DNA of 64,000 nucleotides, taken from Acanthacorydalis orientalis (lineage: Eukaryota; Arthropoda; Insecta; Megaloptera; Corydalidae). A program made the position numbers and the translations under genes. The stretch covers positions 34,708,439 through 34,772,438 of the forward strand of contig CM068322.1 of NCBI GenBank assembly GCA_034766995.1, read 5' to 3'. This document shows positions 56,212 through 64,000 of the stretch, piece after piece (positions within the stretch are counted from its first letter, which is position 1; each line of letters opens with the position of its first letter). Under the pieces are notes generated by a model, which ran no database searches, was not told the DNA's origin, and saw nothing but the letters and a program-made list of their open reading frames with translations.

Positions 56212-57470
56212 AGAAGCTCGCATGCTTGGAATGAATTCCACCCCTGCATTTTAAACAGACTATCTTCATAAGTAAAAGCTTTTAAGAACCGATAGTACAA
56301 ATAAATAATATAAAGATAGACACTCTTGCTCTTGGAATAAATATCATCTTTGGGTGTTCAACCTACAAGTTCCATCAATAAAAGCCTTCAAAACTAAATA
56401 ACAGAGACGAATCAGTAAATAGCGAAGATTATAACGATAGACACTCTTGTTCTTGGAACAAATTTCATATCAGAGTGCTAAAATTCCACTAATTCCATCA
56501 TTAAAAGACTTTTAAAATTGATAATACAAGCTAATCAGTAAAAAAATAAGATTATAACGATAGATACTCTTGTCCTTGGAATAAATACTATCTCTGGATG
56601 TTAAATCCACTATTTTCATCAATAAAAGTCTTCAAAACTAGACAATGATGGTGAATCGGTAAAAAATGAAAATTATAACGATAGATACTCTCGTTCTGGG
56701 AATAAATATCATCTCTGGGTGCTAAATCTACAAGTTCTATCAATAAAAGCACAAAACTAGATAATAAAGGTGAATCAGTTAAAAATAAAGAATAAAACTA
56801 TAAAGGCTTTTGTTCTTGGAATTAACACCATCCCGAAGTGCTAGATCCACTATTTCCATCGATTACCGTCTTCGAAAATAAATAATAAAAGCGAATCGGT
56901 AAAAAATAAAGATTATAAAGACATAGCCTCTTGTTTTTGGAATAAATACCATCAATGGATGGTAAATCCACTAGTTCTGTCAATAAAACCTTCAAAAACT
57001 AGATAGGATAAATGATTGAATAAAAAAAAATATTATAGAGAGAAACTCTTGTTATTGGAATGAATACCATCCCTGGATGCAATATTCATTACTTCTATCA
57101 AGAAAACGCATCAAAACTAGATAATAAAAGCGAACCAGTAAAAAATGAACAATATAGAGCGAGAGGCTCTCATTCTTCGAATAAATACAATCACTGGATG
57201 CTAAATCCACGAGTTCTATCAGTAAAAGACTTCACAATTAGACAGGATAAGCGAATTAGTAAAAAAATAAAGATTATATAGAGGCTCGCCTGTTTTTCGA
57301 ATAAATACCATCGTTGGGTGCTTTTTAAATCCATAACGGTCTTCAAAAATAGATAGTAGATGCGAATCAGTAAAAAATAAAGATTATGAAGGCAGAGACT
57401 CTTGTGCTTGGAATAAATACCATCCATGGATGCTTGTTTTTCTTGGAAGCCTTAGCACTGGATTTGCTGT
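56212..57470 (+). repeat. ~120 bp minisatellite, 10-11 diverged units
   Basis: Each unit reads ACTCTTGTTCTTGGAATAAA, TACCATCTCTGGATGCTAAA, TCCACTAGTTCTATCAATAA, AAGxCTTCAAAACTAGATAA and TAAAAGCGAATCAGTAAAAA, then TAAAGATTATAAAGATAGA, with variation. The ACTCTTG-type anchor recurs near 56322, 56443, 56566, 56687, 56806, 56937, 57045, 57166, 57284 and 57398, i.e. every 108-131 bases. A first degenerate unit starts near 56212 and the last is truncated at 57470. No frame is conserved between units, so it is not a peptide repeat. Confidence 0.93.
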
Positions 57471-57496
57471 CTTAAGAATGTGTATATATAGAACCT

Positions 57497-57540
57497 CTTT
57501 TTCCCTCTTTCTCTCTCTCTCTCTAAATATATATATATAT

Positions 57541-57572
<32 letters not shown>

Positions 57573-57580
57573 AGAGAGAA
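57497..57580. repeat. Palindromic (CT)n(TA)n(GA)n array
   Basis: CTCTTTCTCTCTCTCTCTC, then AAATATATATATATA, then GAGAGAGAGAGAGAAAGAGAG: an inverted repeat of about 80 bases. Confidence 0.93.
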
Positions 57581-57699
57581 AAGAGTGCATTACACTTCCT
57601 ATAATCTAATTTAAACGAAAATAGTAAGTCATACTACTAATTTTCATGAAACAAAAAAAAAACATACATACACCTCTCTCATTAGTCAACATCATCATG

Positions 57700-58000
57700 A
57701 ATTAAATGTGACGTCTCGTTACGGTCGCACGCGCGACAGAGACGGCACACACGGCCGGGACGCCCGCATAAATCATTCCGTCTGCATCGACCGCGCGCAT
57801 CGGCTGTAAATAATTCTAATCTCGACGTATCTGACTTAACTCGAAGTCTACGCGATTCAGCGGCCTGGGATGGATAAGAATAGTTTTGATCTATTAATTA
57901 GGCGCATGCCGCCTCGGATTAAGGATGCGGCGACTTCGGACGCCAAAGGCGGGGGCGGGGTACAAACCCAGAGCCAACAGTGATGGTGGTCCGATATATG
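57700..58000. promoter_or_regulatory. GC-rich unique block, candidate regulatory element
   Basis: GTTACGGTCGCACGCGCGAC, CGGCCGGGACGCCCGC, GACCGCGCGCATCGGC, then CTATTAATTAGGCGCATGCC, CGGATTAAGGATGCGG (GGATTA core) and GGCGGGGGCGGGG. Noncoding as far as I can tell. Confidence 0.3.
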
Positions 58001-58046
58001 CGCATATACTTATGGACATATACACATGCATATTTCGTAGATGTGC

Positions 58047-58049
<3 letters not shown>

Positions 58050-58114
<65 letters not shown>

Positions 58115-58120
58115 ATATGT
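58050..58120. repeat. (AT)29 with (TATG)n end
   Basis: Follows GATGTGCATGT. Confidence 0.95.
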
Positions 58121-58273
58121 ATTTTAACTGTTTAAAACTAAACTTTTTTGTTATTTACGGCCCAAGGTGTTGAAAGATTTCGACATGATTTTTTCAAAGT
58201 TTTATTTTTAATCTTATAAAAAAACACAAAAAAACAAGATACATTTTACAATAGTTAGAAGTCAAAAATTGTA

Positions 58274-58305
58274 TGTATATGTGTGTGTGTATATATATAT
58301 ATATT
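58274..58305. repeat. (GT)n(AT)n compound
   Basis: GTATGTATATGTGTGTGTG, then (TA)7. Confidence 0.9.
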
Positions 58306-58800
58306 GAATGAATCAAAATTGTTAGGCCAGCGGTTATAGTCCAGCCCATGTTCAAATTTTCCACGAACACAATGCCCCATCCACAGAAATTAATTACATT
58401 TTAATGCTAATCTATCTCTAAACCGAAACGTGTCGAGATTCTTTAACATGTTATCACCTTTTTGGTATTCTATCGACAAACCTACTTACATATTTGTAAA
58501 ACATACGATCGAAGCAAATCGATTAAATATTTAGAAACTTTATTTAAAAAAAAAAGAAACAGTATTAGGATCATAACGCGGCGTTCCGACAAACCGTTCG
58601 ATTCGATGCACACAGGCCGATCCGCCGTACTGTTTACGAACAGCTTTCGCAGAACATGAACGGAGTTCACTCGAGAGCCGGTCACATCAAACGGAACGAA
58701 CGTAAACATCGGTCGTAGTCGGAACGTCTCCCAGTTTATTCTGTGTTGTTGAACAACTGTCGAGGTGGTTTCAAATGTGATTTATTCGATGTACTGACCT
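58306..58800. other. Noncoding; GC-richer 58560-58770
   Basis: CATAACGCGGCGTTCCGAC and GGCCGATCCGCCGTAC to CGGTCGTAGTCGGAACG. Short frames lack motifs. Confidence 0.35.
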
Positions 58801-59468
58801 CATGCAAAATGAGTGATATTTCTGAACTTGATTTCTATTTTATTTCAGAATAGACTGTAAAGTAAACTCGGACGGTACAGAACAGATGATGAAGTTTGGA
58901 ATGAATCAGGTCAAGTGTGTACGTTTAATGAACTGAAATCGGAATTAAATTCAGTTTATGATAATCCAATCACTCGATTATAATTAATCTCATTTATGAA
59001 ATCTTCAGTTCGGAATTTGACAGAAATGTGTTCAAGAATATAATTTTTTCCATTATTGAACAGAGGATATTTTTTATAAAACAAATCGAACATTCACTTC
59101 TTCGTTATCTCAATATCCTGTTCATCAGGTGCTCATTGAATCGTGGAAGTCAGTTTGTTTCTTCTATGACAATTTTGATTTTTATCGAGATTTGAAACTA
59201 GTTCTAAATCTAACTAAAAATGATTAAAATTCAAGTCTATTTGAAAATGATGAAAGTCAAAATCGGCCGTAGAAAAAAGAATTCATATCCATGCAGGATT
59301 CGCAAATATTGCTAAATTTATATGACAAATGAATTACTCACTCCGCTGTTTTTTTACATGAAAAATTTTACAATTCGTATGATGAAAGAACGATTCATCC
59401 TTGAAAACGAACATGTTTGTTTTCAGAAAGAACAAGGATTCATTATTCGTCTCTCTCAATAATAAACC
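58801..59468. other. AT-rich; one weak palindromic-family fragment
   Basis: 59325-59410 (GACAAATGAATTACTCAC, CGTATGATGAAAGAACG) echoes the family's left part. Otherwise empty. Confidence 0.4.
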
Positions 59469-59529
59469 ACATTTCTCATCACTTTGTCTTGCGGACAAAG
59501 TGACGAGTATCTACGGTGGTGAGAAATGT
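59469..59529. repeat. Nested hairpin
   Basis: The inner arms CACTTTGTC/GACAAAGTG pair perfectly around TTGCG. The outer arms ACATTTCTCATCAC and GGTGGTGAGAAATG also pair (one mismatch). A further TTTGCTTTGTC follows. No known RNA family fits by eye. Confidence 0.6.
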
Positions 59530-59714
59530 TTGCTTTGTCGGGTCGTAGGTTTCGAAAGCTTAATTCATTAAATTTAGTTTTTAGGTATTTTTTATGTTTA
59601 AATATGTTATGTTGTAAGAACCAATAAACAGTTTTTTTCCCTTCTGTTTCTTTTCATTTTCCCATCAATTGTGACGGGCTACATAATAGTAAGTAAATAA
59701 TTATTCACAAAACT

Positions 59715-59875
59715 ATTCTGAAACTGCAGCTAAATCCACTTCTATAAACGAAGTCTTTCCTCATCCTACAAACATTTTCCATAAGTTATTACTGATTTTC
59801 GATTGTCGCTTATGCGCATTTCGATTGCAACACCATCATCTTCACAGCACGAACGTACAGAAAGAATTCTAACAA
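59715..59875 (+). repeat. Palindromic dispersed repeat, full-length-looking copy
   Basis: Contains the family words in order: GAAACTGCAGCTAAATCC, ACTTCTATAAACGAAGTC, TTTCCTCATCCTACAAAC, ATTTTCGATTGTCGC, TTATGCGCATTTCGATTGC, ACCATCATCTTCACAGC, ACGAACGTACAGAAAG. Confidence 0.65.
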
Positions 59876-60418
59876 GAATCACAACTACATGGCTTACCAG
59901 TGAATCAAACGTTAAATTTATTTCTTTACAAATCAAGCAGCTTACACAAAGATGCGACTTGTGGGTCGAGGTTCGATATACAACTGTGAAGGTGTGATAT
60001 ACAACTGCCGACGACAGAACTTTCTGTCCGAGTCGATATTTTATAGGTTACGCGGACACAAACCGACTTCTACGATTGTTTAAAAAGTGTTTACATCTTT
60101 TTCAAAAAGACGGCTCGCATCAAATCATTAATATTAATGATTGTCCGCGACCTCCCCTTTCTAATCTCACTTAAATTACATCGATGCCGGCCGAAACAAT
60201 CAATAAATATCTGCAGACGTCGCATAAACATTTTATAATTAGTTAGAACTTTTATTAGTTTATTTACAACGGATTTTTGGCACACTTTCAAAAAAAAAAC
60301 GAGGAAGAAAGAAAGAAGCGTCCGACTAATAAATTATAAAACGAACATGTCCGTACTTAAACTAATGAATACGAAATTACGTACGGGACTCTAATTAAAC
60401 GTCGACCGACGAATAATT

Positions 60419-60421
<3 letters not shown>
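59876..60421. other. Noncoding, nothing recognised
   Basis: GATATACAACTGTGAAGG / GATATACAACTGCCGACG is a short direct repeat near 59976-60012. 60340-60420 has AATTAAACGTCGACCGACG. No gene. Confidence 0.4.

Positions 60422-60464
<43 letters not shown>
60422..60464. repeat. (AT)21 microsatellite
   Basis: Pure run. Confidence 0.95.
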
Positions 60465-60467
<3 letters not shown>

Positions 60468-60599
60468 AATCTACGCAACAATACAATCTGAACAATAACC
60501 GATGTCACATTTGAAATCTCGTATAAATCGTTCAAATTGCAAGAAACTTCAATTAAAATAATAACATTTAACGTAAATTACGAAATGACTACTGAGATA

Positions 60600-60782
60600 T
60601 AGAAAGCATTTTCATTGCTAAAACATTCTTTTCATTATGTTGAGTGGCTTTCTCGTAAGTAACGACTGTACTACCCACCCTCGTTGTCCCACACCAACGT
60701 CCATTTCCGTGACTCGCTCGACGTCCCGCGTCTCGCGTCCTACCACTAACCCAAACATACACACATACACACATTTATATAC

Positions 60783-60788
<6 letters not shown>
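60600..60788. other. GC-richer unique block
   Basis: ACCCTCGTTGTCCCACACC and CTCGACGTCCCGCGTCTCGC. Frames on both strands continue into the TA array and have no domain. Confidence 0.3.

Positions 60789-60833
<45 letters not shown>
60789..60833. repeat. (AT)22 microsatellite
   Basis: Flanked by ACATACACACATACACAC and ACATACACTG. Confidence 0.95.
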
Positions 60834-60837
<4 letters not shown>

Positions 60838-61239
60838 CACTGTATCTCCTCCACACCACTACAATTTTCGTAACGTTCCGTCTCGTTCGCACGATATTAA
60901 AGTGTTTCTAAATATCGTCTCTCGCTCTCTCCGTCGCTCACACATATTTATGCACTGCATGATCTGTTTCTCGTCTCTCGCGATTTTATCTACGAAGATT
61001 GCTTCTCAGTCGCTATGCAATTTATGAATTTTAGTTGATATTGCTCTATATCAAATGTACTTTTAACGCTGTTTGTTGCTGTATTTTGCATTAACAAATG
61101 GAAGTACGTTTTCGAACACAAATGAAATGGAATTCATTTTACAAATTGATTTATGTGTGTACAATTTCATCGGATATTCTATAAGATATATTGCTTTCTT
61201 CTCGTCTCGAAATTTTTACAGTACATAAATACATATACA

Positions 61240-61242
<3 letters not shown>
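60834..61242. other. Noncoding; CT/CG-rich patch 60880-61000
   Basis: ATCGTCTCTCGCTCTCTCCG and TCTCGTCTCTCGCG occur; no gene. Confidence 0.35.

Positions 61243-61324
<82 letters not shown>
61243..61324. repeat. (TA)41 microsatellite
   Basis: 82 bases, the longest uninterrupted TA run in the window. Confidence 0.97.
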
Positions 61325-61327
<3 letters not shown>

Positions 61328-62208
61328 CCGTTGTTTTTGAAAGTGGTACACAAGTACATTTATTCATACATTGAGATATTAAAAGGTTTGCGTTGCAGTC
61401 AACTTAAAAATATTGGCAAACGTTAATCAATTCGGGTAATGTTTTTAAAACTATAAACTTGTTAAATTTGATTATGCATTAATAATTAATAGAAATGTTA
61501 AAGAAAATGAACGATTTTTTAGCTACAAATCGATCTGTACCACTTTCAATAACAACAAATTATGAAAAATATGAATAATAGCAATTTTAAATTTATATTT
61601 TAATTGAAGTTCGTTTTTCTGAAATGTATTCTTCAATGTAAAAATTAATAATCAAAACGTAGACATGTAAGTAATCGAATAGCTTCATTAGCCCGAGAAA
61701 AGATATCATACATTCTTTTCCGAACAGTAAGATCACAAAGAATTACATATTATCTGTATTTACACTAAATTCTGTGAATGAATCGACTTCGTTATAACGT
61801 AATGTCTAATTAATTTGAGTTTGATAGTGAAATTGTACGGTCAAGCTTCCTGAATAATACAATTTCGACATAAACGTATAAAAATGTACACAAAAACCAC
61901 TTTTTTGATTTGATGACTCCTGAAATCATCAAATGAGAGTTCAACGAGTACTAACCGAGGTTAATAACATTTAATTATTTTTACTACTTGTAAATATTGG
62001 CTTACACAGCAAGCAAAAAAAAATACAATTTTACAGGCCACGTTTTTCTTTTTGCAAAATTTGTTTCGCATGAAGATTTCTCGTTTTGACAATTTGTGTG
62101 CTTATATTTTTATGCAAATATTTTTAAACAATTTTTCTCAATGTGTTTAGTCTGGTATTTTGAGTAGGGTTAAACCTTCTCACGTTCCCCTAAAGATTTA
62201 AGAAATAT

Positions 62209-62211
<3 letters not shown>
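61325..62211. other. AT-rich stretch, nothing recognised
   Basis: No gene or clear repeat. Confidence 0.5.

Positions 62212-62262
<51 letters not shown>
62212..62262. repeat. (TA)25 microsatellite
   Basis: Pure run. Confidence 0.95.
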
Positions 62263-62264
<2 letters not shown>

Positions 62265-62966
62265 TTTTACATTCTGGAACAAATGGCTGGAAAGTGTCGT
62301 ATTTTAGCAAGAAATTTATTACATGAATTTAGTCAACACCATCGAATTTATTTATTATTTCATTCGTTTATAATTAATAAAGTTAGATACAAATCAATCA
62401 AACAGGGTTTTTTCATCATCTATGAACGATACTCAGTTCTTTCTTCTTTTAATTCCATCTAATTTCTCATAATTGAATACACAGATATTGATTTCATCAA
62501 ACATTCTCATACACACAGTTCAAAAAGGAACTTTCCCAATAGTCAATCTATCAGTTTATTGAAACAAGTTATCTTTTTTGAATGTACAAAGGATTAAACA
62601 CGATAATATTTTTAAATCTGAATATATTGAGATCTATACAAACTTATGATTTAAAATCAAATATAGACCGAATCTGTCGTTTCAGGATTGACTGAACGGT
62701 TTTGTAAAATACATTAATGTTGCAATTATGTAAAAAAAAATTAAAAACGAATCACAGATGAGTTGTGTATTCTTTTAAAGTTTCTTCATTCCGTTTAATT
62801 GAACGAGCAAGTTACTGCAGACGAGTATCTGTGCAAAGATACGCCCGAGATTTACTTTTACTGTTGTTTTTTTTCGCTAGGTTTTTTTAAAAAAATATTC
62901 TTTTACAATCACGGCCCCGTTTCTTGTTGTTACTCTTTCATCGCCGCTCATTACATTATTATGAAT
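62263..62966. other. AT-rich stretch, nothing recognised
   Basis: No gene or clear repeat. Confidence 0.5.
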
Positions 62967-62999
62967 GCACACACACACACGCGCGCGCGCACGCACCGT
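62967..62999. repeat. (AC)n(GC)n alternating purine-pyrimidine tract
   Basis: CACACACACACACGCGCGCG followed by CGCACGCACCG, a classic Z-DNA-prone sequence. Confidence 0.85.
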
Positions 63000-63049
63000 A
63001 CGCAATAAATCGTAATTATAACGAGTATAAAAAATTAAAAAATAAACAC

Positions 63050-63560
63050 AGTATTTAAACTGAAAAGGTCAACGCGGCGCTAAACGTTTCCTTTTCATAT
63101 TTTATTAAAATAAAAAACGCAGCAGTGTCTGGAAGAAAACGAACGCGCCGCGAAATAAAACGTTTATCATGACTTTGTGAAATATCTTTTTAATACTAAA
63201 ATGTTTTTAATTAGTGTTCAACATTATTAAATTTTTGCTACAGACACCTGTAATTATTAATGTAGGAGAGCGAACGGGGGTTTGGGGGCAGAGCGCGCGC
63301 GCGGCGGCCGCGTGTATGCCGGGGATCCGTGCGGCTCGGGTGTTAGTTGCGCACGGGGCGGCGAGTTGTGCCGTGGAATTCACTTTAATTAACGAAAACA
63401 AGATTGAGACGGACGGTGGTGTGGTGCATGCACGACGGCGGGAACGGGCAGGAGGAACGCTACGGAACAAGAGATCGGCAATGCTGTTGCTGCTCTCTCC
63501 TTGCCATCTCGCGAAGATGTCAGTAACGAACGAACGCAGAACGATTTTATACTCCGACAT
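63050..63560. promoter_or_regulatory. CpG-rich block, candidate promoter/regulatory region
   Basis: GGTCAACGCGGCGCTAAACG and GAAAACGAACGCGCCGCG precede the main peak at 63268-63440: AACGGGGGTTTGGGGGCAG, GCGCGCGCGCGGCGGCCGCG, GGGGATCCGTGCGGC, CACGGGGCGGCGAG, then CACTTTAATTAACG. Frames are open on both strands (63214-63639 and 63689-63207), as GC-rich DNA allows, but both end in the (TA)n tract and show no domain. The block could be a CpG island at a transcription start. Confidence 0.35.
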
Positions 63561-63575
63561 ACATACATATAATAT

Positions 63576-63579
<4 letters not shown>

Positions 63580-63630
<51 letters not shown>
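63580..63630. repeat. (TA)25 with CACACA end
   Basis: Follows ACATACATACATATAATATAC. Confidence 0.95.
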
Positions 63631-63638
<8 letters not shown>

Positions 63639-63639
63639 G

Positions 63640-64000
63640 GGTAAAACAGTTAAACATGTTTCAAGTTGTACAATGGAAAACTGCTTCAATTTAATTTAAT
63701 TCATGTAAGAAATAAAGTAACTACGTTTGTCCATTTTTTTAATTTAAAAATTTAATTAAACGTTACAAAAATTCATAGCAGACTGAATTTTGGAGACTTG
63801 GTTCCACTGCTCATCCATTAAACATGAATTTATTTAATCATAACTGTTTAGGACTGTGAATCGAACAGCAACGATTTCAATCAAAAAACTACTGTTTTTT
63901 TTACTCGTTCTTCTACTCAAAATATTCTCTAAGTCTTTCGATGAATGTAATAGTGGTTTCAGTACAGTGGAACACTGTAAATTCTAAACATGGACGTCTC
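63640..64000. other. AT-rich stretch, nothing recognised
   Basis: No gene or repeat seen up to the window edge. Confidence 0.45.

Overview
This is AT-rich eukaryotic DNA, most likely from an insect or another arthropod nuclear genome. I found no intact protein-coding gene. Nearly all open frames above 60 codons are chance frames, and many are Tyr-Ile runs read through (TA)n microsatellites. The arthropod call rests on decayed mariner and Tc1-type transposases of insect type, and on a nuclear copy of mitochondrial DNA (NUMT) with the ancestral insect order ND2-tRNA-Trp-tRNA-Cys, including the typical 8-base tRNA overlap. That gene order argues weakly against lineages with rearranged tRNAs, such as many Hymenoptera. 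The window could be intergenic or the inside of a very long intron.

Layout. 1-5.2 kb: AT-rich DNA, a trinucleotide cluster, a frameshifted Tc1/mariner-type relic (4.08-4.56 kb) and a less AT-rich block. 5.5-7.2 kb: a degenerate tandem array and (TA)n tracts. 9.6-9.93 kb: a TAAT-rich block that looks like a conserved regulatory element. 10.7-11.7 kb: two mariner-derived MITEs. 14.9-15.2 kb: a long imperfect inverted repeat. 16.7-18.6 and 28.3-28.7 kb: a ~480 bp dispersed repeat. 20.05-20.96 kb: a Tc1 relic. 22.9-23.5 kb: a 20-bp minisatellite built from 5-bp words. 30.4-31.3 kb: a MITE fragment next to the NUMT. 35.5-36.5 kb: a mariner with a dead transposase. 39.6-39.95 kb: another transposase relic. 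43.3-44.5 kb: a G-quadruplex motif and a CpG-rich block. 46.0-46.5 kb: the best-bounded MITE copy. 48.9-49.3 kb: a hAT-type MITE. 51.4-51.7 kb: a tandem duplication. 54.1-54.5 kb: another MITE. 56.2-57.5 kb: a ~120 bp minisatellite. 63.1-63.6 kb: a second strong CpG-rich block.

Two themes stand out. First, more than a dozen copies of an unnamed palindromic repeat occur in both orientations, sometimes as head-to-head pairs. Second, there are about 45 (TA)n arrays, several set inside (CA)n...(TG)n inverted repeats. Between the repeats lie short, less AT-rich, homeodomain-site-rich blocks that may be regulatory elements of a distant or host gene. That last point is inference and needs cross-species alignment.

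No CRISPR array, operon, nuclear tRNA, rRNA, snRNA or confident miRNA was seen.
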